This document shows, one piece after another, positions 28,419 through 39,003 of a stretch of 64,000 nt of DNA; position 1 is the stretch's first letter; each line of letters begins with the position of its first letter. The notes beneath the pieces were generated by a model that had not been told where the DNA came from, ran no database searches, and worked only from the letters and a program-made list of their open reading frames with translations. Both the position numbers and the translations under genes were made by a program. Origin of the DNA: Planctomycetota bacterium (GTDB lineage: Bacteria > Planctomycetota > Planctomycetia > Pirellulales > Pirellulaceae); NCBI GenBank assembly GCA_024277285.1, contig JAJRVM010000074.1, positions 16,253 to 80,252 on the forward strand, read 5' to 3'.

Positions 28419-31400
28419 ATGACCAATAAACCAATGCGAACATCTCGATCTCGCCCCGTGGATCGCCACGTCGTACCGGCCGATGCCGCATCGGCTGGTG
28501 ACGCCAGTCACACCGATGGCATACCGCACCGCGAACTCCCGCTGGCATCCCAGCGCAACGCCGCGCAGGTGAGCCGACGACGCTTTCTGGAAGCGGCCGG
28601 GTTCACGTTCTCACTTGCCGCCCTGTCCGGCTGCCGTCGTGCCGACGAGGAGTTCGCGCTGCCCTTTGTGGAACAGCCGGCAGGACGTGTTCCCGGCGCC
28701 ATGACCGAATACGCCTCGACCTGTGCCGGTTGCCCGGCGGCCTGTGGTTTGTTGATCGGCGTGCGCGACGGACGTCCGCTGAAGATGGAAGGTATGCCCG
28801 AGCATCCTCTTTCTCGCGGCGGTTTGTGTGCCGTTGGGCAGGCTCTTCCCTTGAGCTTGTACGATCGCCTGCGTCTGACGGTGCCGCAACAAGCTCAAAA
28901 GGATGCGACCTGGAGCGATGTCGACAAGGCGATCATGCAACAGTTGGACGACGTTGCCAAGAAGGGTGGAGCGGTTCGGTTTGTAACGGGAACCACATCG
29001 AGCCCGACGCTCAACGCCAGCATCGCCCAATTCCTCGACCGCTTTGAAGATGCTCGGCACATTACATTCGATGCGATCAGCTGCACGGCGATCCTGGACG
29101 CTCACAAAGCAACTCATGGAAAACGTCTTCTGCCGCATTTCCATTTCGACTTGGCGGAGGTCATTGTATCCTTTGGGGCCGATTTCCTTGGCACGTGGAT
29201 ATCACCGGTCGAATACACGGCTGCGTGGAGCAAGAACCGGGTACCGACGGCGGATGATGCCCACATGTCGTACCATGTGCAATTTGAAGGCCGGATGTCG
29301 CTGACCGGCAGCAAGGCCGATCACCGCTACCGCCTGGCCTCGGACCAATATGCCGTCGTCCTGAGTTATCTTGTCAAGCGACTCGCAACGCGCGCAGGCC
29401 AGACCGTTCCCGAAGGGACCGTTGGCACGCCCCCCGTTGCGCCAGCGGTACTGAGCGGTATTGTAGATCGGCTATGGCAAACTCGAGGCAAGAGCCTCGT
29501 CCTCTGCGACAGCCAGGACGTGGAAGTCCAAAAACTAGTCAACGCGATCAACCACTACCTTGGCAACTATGGCAAGACCGTCGATATCAACAGACCGAGC
29601 CTGCAAAGACAGGGCAATGACGCGGATGTCCTGCAGCTCATCGAAGAACTGGAAGACGGTAAGGTCGGCGCTCTGCTAGTCGCCGGTACCGACCTGATCC
29701 ATAACCTTCCCAACGGCGCATCGGTCGCTGAAACAATCGGCTCGGTGCCACTCGTTATCAGCTTCGCGGACCGCCTGGACGATCTCGCCGCGCACGCCCA
29801 TTTCGTCTGTCCCGACGTGCATCCCCTGTTAGCCTGGCTGGACGCCGAACCGATCCGCGGCTTGGTCACTCTGCTGCAACCGACGATGCGACCGTTGGGT
29901 AAGACGCGACCGATATTAGAGAGCTTAGCTCGTTGGAACGGACAAGATTTTTCCGCACTGCAGATCGTGCAGAAGACCTGGGAGAAGCAATTCTATCCGC
30001 AGGTCAAGAAGGGCTCGTTTCGAGATTTCTGGGAACGCGCGGTGCATGATGGTTTTGTCGAACTACCGCTCGAGCAAAGCCGTACCGCGGAATTCCAAGC
30101 CGATCGCGTAAAGCTGCTCGGCGACCGACCTGCGAGCAAGGGCCTCAGCTTGGCTCTTTACAGCAAGGTTGGACTGTCGGAGAGTTGCCATGCACACAAT
30201 GCCTGGTTGCAGGAACTACCCGACCCGATCACGAAGGTGACTTGGGACAACTATGTCGCAGTCTCGGCGGCCGTGGCCGAGGATCTCCAAATCGTTGACG
30301 GCGACTTGGTGACACTCGCCACCGATGCTGGCAACTGCAGCGTCGACCTGCCAGCTCTCGTCCAACGGGGCCAGCACGATCGCGTCGTGGCCGTGGCTTT
30401 GGCCTATGGCGTGAAGGGAACCGACCGATTCGCCAACATCGGCCCTGAGTGGTTGGAGGGCCGGCCGACCACCGTCAAGGGCACACCGATTGGCAAGAAC
30501 GTCGCCCCCTTCATTGCCACTCAGAATGGTACGTTTCGCTACGCCCGCGACGGTGTCACACTCACCAAGAAAGGTGGGCGTCAGGACCTGGCAGTCACGC
30601 AGACGTACGATTCGCTAACGGTTCCGAAAAGCGTAGCGCCGCGCGGCGCGGAGGTGCGCGACCTGGTCCAAAAGACCACGCTGCCGGCGTTCGCCAAAGA
30701 CCCAAGCGCTGGCGCCCCGCATCATCACCACGACTCGGCTGACCAGCTTTGGCCCGACGACCATCCGAAACCACGCGCCAGTTGGGGGATGACCATCGAT
30801 TTGAACAAATGCTCCGGCTGTTCCGCTTGCCTCATCGCGTGCCAATCGGAGAACAATGTCCCGGTCGTTGGCCGAGACGAAGTGCGGCGTCGGCGCGAGA
30901 TGCATTGGATTCGCATCGATCGTTACTACTCAGGTGAAGGTGATGCCGTCCGCGTCGATCATCAACCGATGATGTGCCAGCACTGTGACAACGCTCCGTG
31001 CGAAACGGTCTGTCCGGTGTTGGCCACGGTACACAGCGACGAAGGCTTGAATGAACAAGCGTACAACCGATGCGTTGGAACGCGGTATTGTGCGAACAAC
31101 TGCCCTTATAAGGTCCGGCGTTTCAACTGGTTCAAGTACCAGCACGACGACGAGGTTCAAAATCTAGCGCTGAACCCGGACGTCACCGTGCGCATGCGTG
31201 GCGTCATGGAGAAGTGTTCGATGTGCATACAGCGCATCGAGCAGGCCAAGATCGGAGCACGGCGTCGTGGCGAACCGTTGGCTGACGGCGATGCCCAAAC
31301 CGCCTGCCAGCAATCGTGTCCAGCTCACGCCATCACTTTTGGCAACTTGAACGATTCGGCCAGCCAAGTCCATGACACCGCGCAGAATCCGCGGTATTAC

Positions 31401-31499
31401 CGAGTGCTTGAAGAGTTTAATTTTCGTCCGTCCGTGGGATATTTGCGGGTTGTAGACAACAGTGATGCGGAGGAAGCGGAGAATGGCAACCATGTCTGA
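28419..31499 (+). CDS. actB: Alternative complex III subunit B (MopB-like plus ferredoxin domains)
   Basis: Large extracytoplasmic iron-sulfur subunit. A twin-arginine signal ([11 protein letters not shown], about 51) is followed by a lipobox-like LSGC, suggesting export by Tat and lipid anchoring. The first two thirds resemble a molybdopterin oxidoreductase fold with CAGCPAAC (about 102) and GGLCAVGQ; ActB homologues lack the cofactor. The C-terminal third is ferredoxin-like with [12 protein letters not shown] (about 797), [26 protein letters not shown] and CSMC..CQQSCP, for three [4Fe-4S] and one [3Fe-4S] cluster in the family. ATG 28419 gives 1026 residues. The end overlaps actC. Confidence 0.95.
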   Translation: MTNKPMRTSRSRPVDRHVVPADAASAGDASHTDGIPHRELPLASQRNAAQVSRRRFLEAAGFTFSLAALSGCRRADEEFALPFVEQPAGRVPGAMTEYASTCAGCPAACGLLIGVRDGRPLKMEGMPEHPLSRGGLCAVGQALPLSLYDRLRLTVPQQAQKDATWSDVDKAIMQQLDDVAKKGGAVRFVTGTTSSPTLNASIAQFLDRFEDARHITFDAISCTAILDAHKATHGKRLLPHFHFDLAEVIVSFGADFLGTWISPVEYTAAWSKNRVPTADDAHMSYHVQFEGRMSLTGSKADHRYRLASDQYAVVLSYLVKRLATRAGQTVPEGTVGTPPVAPAVLSGIVDRLWQTRGKSLVLCDSQDVEVQKLVNAINHYLGNYGKTVDINRPSLQRQGNDADVLQLIEELEDGKVGALLVAGTDLIHNLPNGASVAETIGSVPLVISFADRLDDLAAHAHFVCPDVHPLLAWLDAEPIRGLVTLLQPTMRPLGKTRPILESLARWNGQDFSALQIVQKTWEKQFYPQVKKGSFRDFWERAVHDGFVELPLEQSRTAEFQADRVKLLGDRPASKGLSLALYSKVGLSESCHAHNAWLQELPDPITKVTWDNYVAVSAAVAEDLQIVDGDLVTLATDAGNCSVDLPALVQRGQHDRVVAVALAYGVKGTDRFANIGPEWLEGRPTTVKGTPIGKNVAPFIATQNGTFRYARDGVTLTKKGGRQDLAVTQTYDSLTVPKSVAPRGAEVRDLVQKTTLPAFAKDPSAGAPHHHHDSADQLWPDDHPKPRASWGMTIDLNKCSGCSACLIACQSENNVPVVGRDEVRRRREMHWIRIDRYYSGEGDAVRVDHQPMMCQHCDNAPCETVCPVLATVHSDEGLNEQAYNRCVGTRYCANNCPYKVRRFNWFKYQHDDEVQNLALNPDVTVRMRGVMEKCSMCIQRIEQAKIGARRRGEPLADGDAQTACQQSCPAHAITFGNLNDSASQVHDTAQNPRYYRVLEEFNFRPSVGYLRVVDNSDAEEAENGNHV

Positions 31500-32883
31500 T
31501 GCGAACACGCTTGCCAGACCGCCGTTGGTCACCGGTGACAAGACGATCAGCGACGTGACGCGCGACATCTGCGCGCCAATGGAAGCTCGACCGACGGCGT
31601 TGTGGTGGGCTGCGCTCGGGGTCGCCGCCACCGCCTTACTGGTCGGCGTCATTGCGGTTACCTACCAGATCGCGACCGGCATCGGTACCTGGGGCCTTAA
31701 CAAGACGGTCGGTTGGGCGTTCGATATTACCAACTTCGTTTTCTGGGTCGGCATCGGTCATGCAGGGACCTTGATCTCGGCCGTGTTGTTTTTGTTCCGC
31801 GCGAAATGGCGGACGGCCGTCAACCGTTCGGCGGAGGCCATGACGTTGTTCGCCGTAATGTGTGCGGGCATCTTTCCGCTGATCCACATGGGCCGGCCTT
31901 GGCTTGCGTTTTGGATGGCTCCCTATCCCAATACCCGTGGCCCCCTTTGGGTCAATTTCAAGTCACCTTTGTTGTGGGATGTTTTCGCAATCTCGACCTA
32001 TCTGGCCATTTCGGCCGTCTTCTGGTACGTCGGCTTGCTGCCCGACCTGGCAACCATTCGCGATCGCAGCCAGCCTGGTTGGCGGCGCCGCATCACCTCG
32101 ATTCTTTGCCTCGGCTGGAATGGTTCCGCGCGCACATGGCTTCGCTACGAAACGGTCTATTTGCTGTTGGCCGGGCTCGCTACGCCGCTGGTATTCTCGG
32201 TCCATACGATCGTCAGCATGGACTTTGCCACCGCCGTGATCCCCGGTTGGCACACAACGATTTTCCCACCTTATTTTGTGGCCGGAGCGATCTTCAGCGG
32301 CTTGGCAATGGTCCTGACCTTGATGCTCATCGCGCGCAAGGTCATGAACCTGGAAGCTTACATCACGATTACACACGTTGATCGCATGTGCAAACTGATG
32401 CTGTCGATGGGCTGCATTGTTGGGCTGGCCTATGCGACCGAGTTTTTCACTGCCGCCTATAGCGGCAACGGATACGAGCAGTTTGTCTTCAAGAACCGCG
32501 CATTAGGCCCTTTCAGTTGGGCCTACTGGACGATGGTGACCTGCAACGTCGTGATCCCACAAGTGCTCTGGTTCCGCAAGGCCCGGGCAAGCTTACCGCT
32601 CGTGTTTGTGGTCGTCATTTTCATCAATATCGGTATGTGGTTCGAGCGCTTCGTCATCATCGTCACCAGTTTACATCGCGATTTCCTGCCCTCCAGTTGG
32701 GCTGATTACACACCAACGACGATTGAAGTCGCAACGCTGGTCGGGAGCTTTGGTTTGTTCTTCACCTGCTTCCTGATCTTCTGCCGCATTGCGCCCGCCA
32801 TTTCCATCGCGGAAGTCAAAGGGGCGGCCCACCTGAAGAAGCCGGCGCGGAACGAACCCGCTGCGGAGAGGAATATCGCATGA
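31483..32883 (+). CDS. actC: Alternative complex III subunit C (NrfD-like membrane subunit)
   Basis: Ten-helix NrfD/PsrC-type protein that, in alternative complex III, forms the quinol site facing ActB. The sequence is strongly hydrophobic from residue 40 to 450, with the conserved [19 protein letters not shown] stretch (first part of the NrfD signature) and HTIVSMDFA. The ATG at 31483 follows GGAGGA by eight bases and overlaps the end of actB; ATG 31492 is an alternative three codons later. It ends in ATGA with actD, which implies coupled translation. Confidence 0.94.
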   Translation: MATMSDANTLARPPLVTGDKTISDVTRDICAPMEARPTALWWAALGVAATALLVGVIAVTYQIATGIGTWGLNKTVGWAFDITNFVFWVGIGHAGTLISAVLFLFRAKWRTAVNRSAEAMTLFAVMCAGIFPLIHMGRPWLAFWMAPYPNTRGPLWVNFKSPLLWDVFAISTYLAISAVFWYVGLLPDLATIRDRSQPGWRRRITSILCLGWNGSARTWLRYETVYLLLAGLATPLVFSVHTIVSMDFATAVIPGWHTTIFPPYFVAGAIFSGLAMVLTLMLIARKVMNLEAYITITHVDRMCKLMLSMGCIVGLAYATEFFTAAYSGNGYEQFVFKNRALGPFSWAYWTMVTCNVVIPQVLWFRKARASLPLVFVVVIFINIGMWFERFVIIVTSLHRDFLPSSWADYTPTTIEVATLVGSFGLFFTCFLIFCRIAPAISIAEVKGAAHLKKPARNEPAAERNIA

Positions 32884-33419
32884 GCACACGTGTTGTAACG
32901 GCAACCTTTGAACACCAGGACGATCTGCTGGCCGCCACCACCGCGGTGCGCAAGTCGGGACTGAAGATCATCGATGCGTTTACCCCTTATGCCGTCCACG
33001 GCCTCGATCGAGCGATGGGGCTGCGCCCATCCCGATTGACTTGGGTCTGCTTCATTTGCGGCATGATCGGCGCCTTCGGCATGCTTTGGTTCCAGCACTG
33101 GACCGCGGCCATCAGTTGGTCACTCGACGTCGGTGGCAAGCCTTGGAACTCACTTCCATCGGACGCTCCGGTGGCGTTCGAGTCGGCGGTGCTGTTGGCC
33201 GGCTTCGGCTCCGTATTTGCGTTGTTCGCCGTCAGTCGTCTCTACCCCGGCAAACAACCACAAATCGTTGATCCACGCGTAACCGATGACCATTTCGTAT
33301 TGGTGATCGACGAGACAGACGCTCGATTCAACTTGGCTTCCCTCACCGCCATGCTGCAGCAATTTGATCTTGTCAGCATCGAAGAGCGACTTGTAACCGA
33401 AGGAGGTATGCTGCAATGA
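32880..33419 (+). CDS. actD: Alternative complex III subunit D (DUF3341)
   Basis: Small membrane subunit with two helices (about 56-75 and 100-122) between soluble N- and C-terminal parts. [23 protein letters not shown] and the [12 protein letters not shown] loop (each in part) are typical of DUF3341. The product is 179 residues. The start and stop overlap those of actC and actE by four bases each (ATGA). Confidence 0.92.
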   Translation: MSTRVVTATFEHQDDLLAATTAVRKSGLKIIDAFTPYAVHGLDRAMGLRPSRLTWVCFICGMIGAFGMLWFQHWTAAISWSLDVGGKPWNSLPSDAPVAFESAVLLAGFGSVFALFAVSRLYPGKQPQIVDPRVTDDHFVLVIDETDARFNLASLTAMLQQFDLVSIEERLVTEGGMLQ

Positions 33420-34390
33420 TCAGCCGAACGAATACCGTTCTGGCCGTGCTGCTCGGAGGCGTCGTTCTGTTGGCCGCAACGTCGGGTGTGGACTATTCCA
33501 AGCCGAACGTGGAAGTCCTTGGCGGCATGTCGATGAAGTACACTCCCGCTTCCACGGCATTCGAACCCAATGCGGTCTTCCGCAACGGAATGACGCAACA
33601 GGAACCGATTCCGGGAACCATCCCTCGCGGTAAACTACCGTTACATATCGCGCCACTTCCTGCGGGAATCGATCCGAAAACCGCCCCGCCCGAAGACGCC
33701 GTTCCCGGCAAGGAACTCGGCAATCCGTTTTCTCTTAGCCTGTTCGTGCAGCGTGCCACCAAGGAGGCCGCCGAGGAAAAAGCGTCCCAAGCCGAAGCTG
33801 CGGCGAAGGCGGCCAAAGAAGAAGCTGCCCAGAAAAAGGTTGCCAAAGAATCGACCAAGTCCGCTAACGAAGGCGCGGCGGCAAAAAACACAGCAGCAGA
33901 GAAGCAGGGTGAACAGAGCGCGGCCGAGGACAGCGGCGATCCGCAACAGTCTACCGCTCCAACGACGCCCGCCAAGACAAAAACGATCGAATCGCCGGAC
34001 GTGGTTGGACAGCGTTATTTTCAGACGTCGGTTGACCGAGGTGGCGAACTATTCCGTTCCTTTTGCGTCTGTTGCCACGGTCCCAAGGGCCAGGGGGACG
34101 GTTTGGTCGCCCAACGAGGCTATCCACCACCACCCTCGTTTCAGATTGGCAATTCGAAAATATGGAACGATGGTCAGCTATTTTACATCTTGACCAACGG
34201 CCGGCTTAACATGCCGCCGTTTGGCGTCCAGCTATCGAGAGAAAATCGCTGGGACTTGATCAACTACGTGCGTTCGCTTCAAACGACGGACTCGGCTACC
34301 ACGGGAGACCAACCGGGACCGACCGACGCTGCGAACGAAGAAGCAAACAAAGAAACATCAGATTCGCTATCTTTCTGGCATCAACGCTGA
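33416..34390 (+). CDS. actE: Alternative complex III subunit E, monoheme cytochrome c
   Basis: Membrane- or lipid-anchored cytochrome c with one haem motif, CVCCH (about 218), followed by GPKGQGDG and a downstream Met in LNMPPFG as probable axial ligand. A 70-residue Lys/Ala/Glu-rich stretch (about 113-183) separates the N-terminal part from the haem domain, similar in composition to the linker in actA. The N-terminus has one hydrophobic segment. The start overlaps actD (ATGA) and the ribosome-binding site GGAGG lies within it. The haem domain is likely the exit for electrons to soluble cytochrome c. Confidence 0.92.
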   Translation: MISRTNTVLAVLLGGVVLLAATSGVDYSKPNVEVLGGMSMKYTPASTAFEPNAVFRNGMTQQEPIPGTIPRGKLPLHIAPLPAGIDPKTAPPEDAVPGKELGNPFSLSLFVQRATKEAAEEKASQAEAAAKAAKEEAAQKKVAKESTKSANEGAAAKNTAAEKQGEQSAAEDSGDPQQSTAPTTPAKTKTIESPDVVGQRYFQTSVDRGGELFRSFCVCCHGPKGQGDGLVAQRGYPPPPSFQIGNSKIWNDGQLFYILTNGRLNMPPFGVQLSRENRWDLINYVRSLQTTDSATTGDQPGPTDAANEEANKETSDSLSFWHQR

Positions 34391-34407
34391 CTTGGAGTGA
34401 GTGTCGC

Positions 34408-35577
34408 ATGACGACCGAATACAATCTGCCTCGAGAACAAAAGCGGCTCTTGAGTGGCATGGCGATAGGCGGTGCAGTCGTGTTACTGCTCGGCGCCGCC
34501 TTCACACCGATTCACGTCTGGAGCAATCTGCTGGTTGTGGTGTTCTACCTCTTGACACTTGCTTTGGGCGGAGCGTTGTTTATTGCGTTGACCTACATTT
34601 CGGGGGCGGCGTGGCCAGTGGCGTTTCGCCGCATCCCTGAGGCGATGGCCGGACTGTTGCCGATCGCCGGCGTGGCGATGGTCGCCGTGTTGCTGATCCG
34701 AATGAACGCGTACGGTTGGCACTACCACGGCACCGGCGATCCTGGCACGATGTGGTTCAAGGAGATCTGGCTGACTCCCACCTTCTGGATCCTGCGTGCT
34801 GCGGCGTACATCGCCATCTGGGTGATCTTGGCAACGCTACTGATTACACAATCACGCAAGCAAGACGCAACCGGCGACACCGCGATCACGGTACGAAACG
34901 TCCGCTTGTCCGCATTGTTTCTGGTCGTCTATCCCATCACTTTTTCGCTCGCTTCAATCGATTGGATCATGGCACTCGAACCACTCTGGTTCAGTACGAT
35001 GTGGGGCGTCTACAACTTTGCCGGAATGATCCAGGCGACGTTGGCGACGATTGTCCTGTTGGGGCTGGTTTTGCGCAAACCAGGGCGACCGTTGCATGGC
35101 GTGTTCACTGACGAGCACTTGCATGATCTCGGCAAGCTATTGATCGGATTCAGCTGCTTTTGGATGTACATCTGGTTCAGCCAATACATGTTGATCTGGT
35201 ACACCAATATCCCCGAAGAAACATCTTATTTCATGGCCCGCACGCATGGCCCATGGGGACCGGTTGTCGTTGTTGCGATCGCGCTCAACTGGATCATCCC
35301 GTTCCTTGCACTATTACCGAGACCGGCGAAGCGGAGTGGTCGTATCATGGTGCGTGTCGCGATCATCGTTTTGATTGGCAGGTGGGTCGACCTTTACGTG
35401 ATGGTTGTACCATCCACGGTGTCCGATATGAGGGTGTTCGGAGTTTGGGAAGTGGCGGCGATTTGCTTAGGGATCGGCGTTGCCGGCTTGGCGATTTTCC
35501 GTTCGTTCGCATCGGCCGCTCCGGTGCCATCCCGGGACCCCTACTTGTCCGAAAGCATGCATTATCATGTCGAGTAG
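34408..35577 (+). CDS. actF: Alternative complex III subunit F (NrfD-like membrane subunit)
   Basis: Second NrfD-type integral membrane subunit, 389 residues with about ten helices. WFSQYMLIWYTNIPEET and the preceding FWMYIWF are highly characteristic of ActF. GGAG precedes the ATG. It closes the act series and ends in TAG. In Rhodothermus and Flavobacterium the next genes encode a haem-copper oxidase; none follows here. The next genes are a regulator and a multiheme cytochrome. Confidence 0.94.
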   Translation: MTTEYNLPREQKRLLSGMAIGGAVVLLLGAAFTPIHVWSNLLVVVFYLLTLALGGALFIALTYISGAAWPVAFRRIPEAMAGLLPIAGVAMVAVLLIRMNAYGWHYHGTGDPGTMWFKEIWLTPTFWILRAAAYIAIWVILATLLITQSRKQDATGDTAITVRNVRLSALFLVVYPITFSLASIDWIMALEPLWFSTMWGVYNFAGMIQATLATIVLLGLVLRKPGRPLHGVFTDEHLHDLGKLLIGFSCFWMYIWFSQYMLIWYTNIPEETSYFMARTHGPWGPVVVVAIALNWIIPFLALLPRPAKRSGRIMVRVAIIVLIGRWVDLYVMVVPSTVSDMRVFGVWEVAAICLGIGVAGLAIFRSFASAAPVPSRDPYLSESMHYHVE

Positions 35578-35700
35578 GGAGCGGTATGACGACACGTTAC
35601 CGCGCATTCCGACGGGCGAGCCACGAGTTTATCGGCACAGCACGAAGATGATTCGGTAACGGGTTGCTTCACGGCAGCATACCGGGAGTCGGGCGTTAAT

Positions 35701-36180
35701 ATGATCTCAACAACGGTAGAATACGCGCTGCGCGCAGCGGTGATTTTGGCCTACCGGTATAATAGCGCATTGACTGGCGACAAGATCGCCGAATTGGCTC
35801 AGGTCCCCACTCCCTATCTCTTGAAGCTCATGCAACAACTGGTGCGGAGCGGGATTGTCCATTCGCAACGAGGCCGTGGCGGCGGATTTTCTCTTACTCG
35901 CGCTCCCAGCGAAATCACGATCTGGGATATTGTCGATGCGGTCGAGCCGTTCCAACGGATCGAAGCTTGTCCGTTGGGCGTCGAAGAACATGCCATGCTT
36001 TGTCCATTGCACCGCAAGATGGACCTGGCCTTGGAACATGTCGAAAAAGCGTTTCGCGATACGACGTTGGCGGACGTCGTCACCGATTGCGGCCAATCGA
36101 GCCCGCTTTGCTCCCTCCCCACGGTGGTAAAACTGGGACGACATCCGGCGAGACAAACAAAGCCACGGAAATCGAAATAG
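35701..36180 (+). CDS. Rrf2-family transcriptional regulator
   Basis: A winged helix-turn-helix regulator of the IscR/NsrR/RsrR group, 159 residues. The DNA-binding part is residues 1-65 (ALRAAVILAYRYNS to SQRGRGGGFSLTR). Cysteines at 90, 101, 130 and 137 could hold an iron-sulfur cluster, but the C90-x10-C101 spacing differs from NsrR and IscR (C-x5-C-x5/7-C). By context it probably senses nitric oxide, oxygen or iron-sulfur status and controls the act/nar genes; this is inference. It lies 123 bp after actF and could be its own unit. Confidence 0.85.
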   Translation: MISTTVEYALRAAVILAYRYNSALTGDKIAELAQVPTPYLLKLMQQLVRSGIVHSQRGRGGGFSLTRAPSEITIWDIVDAVEPFQRIEACPLGVEEHAMLCPLHRKMDLALEHVEKAFRDTTLADVVTDCGQSSPLCSLPTVVKLGRHPARQTKPRKSK

Positions 36181-36554
36181 AAGAAGAGTTATAACCGTTC
36201 ACGGAAACGAGAACGCGATTGGTACATTTAGAAAGCGACCGCTAATAAACGCAGATAGACGCTGATGAACATTCACTCCGCCGGGCCTGCCCCGGTCGGG
36301 CGCACGACTGGTCAGCTACCAGCAACTCGCCCTTCGTCTTGCGCCGGTCGAACGTGAAGTTTTCCAGTAATCGTCGCTTTACTGAGACCGAATCAAGACG
36401 CGGTTGGCTTCAACGTTGGCCTCCCGCCTTTCAACTCGGGCGCCACTAGAAGCTGGATATTGGTTCCGTGGTTGGGGTGACGAGTCATTTGCAGCTTGAA
36501 CCGCGTGAACGGTTACGAAATATCAATGCAGTTCGCAATATCACTGAGGTTGAA
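36181..36554. other. Intergenic region, possible promoter region of the b/c fusion
   Basis: 374 bp with no supported gene. It contains a decayed-looking stretch (CGCTAATAAACGCAGATAGACG, in part) and short palindromes. It may hold the promoter of the multiheme gene; no box is clear. Confidence 0.35.
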
Positions 36555-38888
36555 ATGAATAGTGCGGAACGAGCGCAGGTGCCGTCTCCCGAGTCGATGG
36601 CGCCCGAGTCGATGGCAGAAGTGGAATGGCGGTCGTGGTTGACGGCCATTGCCGGATCGCTGCTGCTGTACGAATCGATCACAGGCCTGGCCGTCTATCT
36701 ACTTCCATTTAGCACATTCACTCAGTTTTCCGTGCTGCTTCACACTGTCATTGGCGTCCTGTCGATGATCCCACTCAGCTGGTATCTGGTACGGCACTGG
36801 TGGGTACGGCGGAAGGGAAATCTGAGCCATTTCCAATTACTCGGTTATATCGCATTGGCCCTGCTGGTCATCAGTACGATCAGCGGCCTGGTCGTCACCT
36901 GGCAGGGGCTGGTCGGCCCGCGTATGGAGTACGTCTGGGACATTGTGCATTTGACCAGCAGCATTGCGCTGATGGTGCTGATCGTCGTGCATCTAGTCAC
37001 GGTCATCGTCAAGAAGATAAACAACCCGGATGCGGCGGGCCGTTATCGCGCCGCACGCCGTGCCTTCTACTTACGCAGTTCGGTCGCCTGCCTGGCGCTG
37101 TTGGCGATCGGCGGAGTCTGGGCATTGCGGTACGATGAATCGACGGCGATGGTCAGTTTCCCCGACCAATACAACTGGAAATTTGGCGAGGACCGACCGT
37201 TTGCTCCCAGCTTGGCGCGCGTTGACGATTCTGACTGGACCGAGCGCACGTTGAGCGAACTGGTTGAAGTCCTTGGCCAAGATCAGCGCAGAGAATTGGC
37301 AGCGGCACTTGGGGTTCAGGCGAGCAATCCCGTTGGTTTTTTCGCGAGCGTTCGGTCGTACATGGACGAGAAAGAAATCGCTCCCGATCGGCGACAACGT
37401 GTCGAGACGGTTCTAACAAACGCGGCGAAAACGGTGAAGCAACACGGCGCGATCGCGGCGAACGTCTTAGCCGGTTCGGACAGCTGTGGTACCAGCGGAT
37501 GTCACACACAGATCTATGAAGAATGGCTCCCCAGCGCCCACCGCTACTCGTCCATGGACGATATGTTTCAGCGTGTGCAGGTCTTCATGGCGAAGGAGAC
37601 GTCACCCGAACACACGCGGTATTGTGCCGGTTGTCACGACCCCATTTCGCTGTTTAGCGGAGCCAAGAACTCCGGCAACATCACGCTCAGCGCAACCGGC
37701 GCTGACGAGGGGATTTCCTGTCTGGTATGCCACAGTATTGTCCAGACCGATGTACAAGGAAACGGTGACTATACGATCGCACCACCGCGACGCTACGCTT
37801 ACGAAACGCACGAAGGGAAACTGGCCAAACTGGTCAGCGATTTCCTGATTCGCACCTATCCGACGCAACACATCTCGTCCTACTCCCGGGCACTCTACAA
37901 GACACCCGAGTTCTGTGGCGCTTGCCACAAACAGTACTTAGACAAAGAAGTGAACACGGACATCGGCAAGGTCCAAGGCCAAAACCAATACGATAGCTGG
38001 AAAAACAGCCGCTGGCACCGGCCTGATGACCCTCGAAAGAACATCGGATGCCGTGAATGCCACATGCCGCTGATCGACAGCGATGACCCGGCGCGAGGCG
38101 ATGCGACCGACTATAACCGGACGCTGGCCGATGACAAACACCGTAGCCATCGGACACTCGCCGGGAACCAGTACATCCCCGCCATCCATAAGTTGGAGGG
38201 TCATGAAGAACATATCGCCCTCACCGAGGCATGGCTGCAAGGCAAAATCGACATCCCCGAGATCGCCGATAAGTGGGCGACGGGCCCGGTTGTCACCATG
38301 GAACTCATCGCCCCCGAAACGGTTACCGCCGGCGAAGAACTGTCCGTGCAAGTCATTCTCTCCAACAACAAAACGGGACACGACTTTCCGACCGGCCCCT
38401 TGGATATGATCGAGAGTTGGATCGAGCTGAAGGTCACCGACGACGTAGGAAAAGTGCTGTATCACAGTGGCACACTGGGGGCGGATGGCCGTGTCAAGGA
38501 TCCGCAGATATGGTACAAGGCAGATGAATTCGATCGCCGTGGCGGTACCATTGATCGCCACAATCTTTGGGATATGGTCGGCGCCAGCTACAAACGAAGC
38601 CTGTACCCAGGGGTGACGGACAGTGCGACCATCCAGCTTCAATGCCCCTCGATGGCACGCGGTCGCGTGGCACCTGACGAAAACCAGCCTGCCGGACAAC
38701 GTCATGAAGAATACACGTTGCCCGCCATGCCCAAATCCGCTGGGAGGCAACTGACCGTTACCGGCATACTCTGGTACCGCAAAGCGAATCCTGAGTTCCT
38801 CGATCGCGTCTATGGTGCCGATGCGGCAATTCGGTCGCCTGTTACCCTATTGACAAAAGCAACGACCCAAATCAAAGTCGCACCGTAA
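36555..38888 (+). CDS. Cytochrome b-like membrane domain fused to pentaheme cytochrome c (c554-like)
   Basis: A 777-residue protein. The N-terminal 170 residues form four transmembrane helices with several His (LLHTVIG, RHWW, SHFQLLGY, IVHLTSS, VVHLVTV), like a bis-His cytochrome b that could oxidise quinol. A further helix follows (about 175-195). Periplasmic haem c sites are CGTSGCH (about 310; four residues between the Cys), CAGCH (357), CLVCH (389), CGACH (454) and CRECH (500), in an arrangement like cytochrome c554-family proteins. The C-terminal 250 residues are a beta-rich domain. ATG 36555 has TGAGGT just upstream. It could link the quinone pool to periplasmic nitrogen-oxide chemistry; the acceptor is unknown. 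Confidence 0.8.
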   Translation: MNSAERAQVPSPESMAPESMAEVEWRSWLTAIAGSLLLYESITGLAVYLLPFSTFTQFSVLLHTVIGVLSMIPLSWYLVRHWWVRRKGNLSHFQLLGYIALALLVISTISGLVVTWQGLVGPRMEYVWDIVHLTSSIALMVLIVVHLVTVIVKKINNPDAAGRYRAARRAFYLRSSVACLALLAIGGVWALRYDESTAMVSFPDQYNWKFGEDRPFAPSLARVDDSDWTERTLSELVEVLGQDQRRELAAALGVQASNPVGFFASVRSYMDEKEIAPDRRQRVETVLTNAAKTVKQHGAIAANVLAGSDSCGTSGCHTQIYEEWLPSAHRYSSMDDMFQRVQVFMAKETSPEHTRYCAGCHDPISLFSGAKNSGNITLSATGADEGISCLVCHSIVQTDVQGNGDYTIAPPRRYAYETHEGKLAKLVSDFLIRTYPTQHISSYSRALYKTPEFCGACHKQYLDKEVNTDIGKVQGQNQYDSWKNSRWHRPDDPRKNIGCRECHMPLIDSDDPARGDATDYNRTLADDKHRSHRTLAGNQYIPAIHKLEGHEEHIALTEAWLQGKIDIPEIADKWATGPVVTMELIAPETVTAGEELSVQVILSNNKTGHDFPTGPLDMIESWIELKVTDDVGKVLYHSGTLGADGRVKDPQIWYKADEFDRRGGTIDRHNLWDMVGASYKRSLYPGVTDSATIQLQCPSMARGRVAPDENQPAGQRHEEYTLPAMPKSAGRQLTVTGILWYRKANPEFLDRVYGADAAIRSPVTLLTKATTQIKVAP
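36588..36617 (+). repeat. 15-bp in-frame tandem duplication in the b/c fusion gene
   Basis: CCCGAGTCGATGGCG at 36588-36602 and a copy with one change at 36603-36617, encoding PESMA twice near the N-terminus. Confidence 0.85.
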
Positions 38889-39003
38889 GGTCACAGCCGG
38901 CAGCAGATTCCCAACCGTTCCCACAGCCAAGCGGTCTTGGCGACGCCTCTGTTGGCACCCTGCGCATTTTGATCGCGCGGCTCATTGCAGGACTGTCAAC
39001 CAT

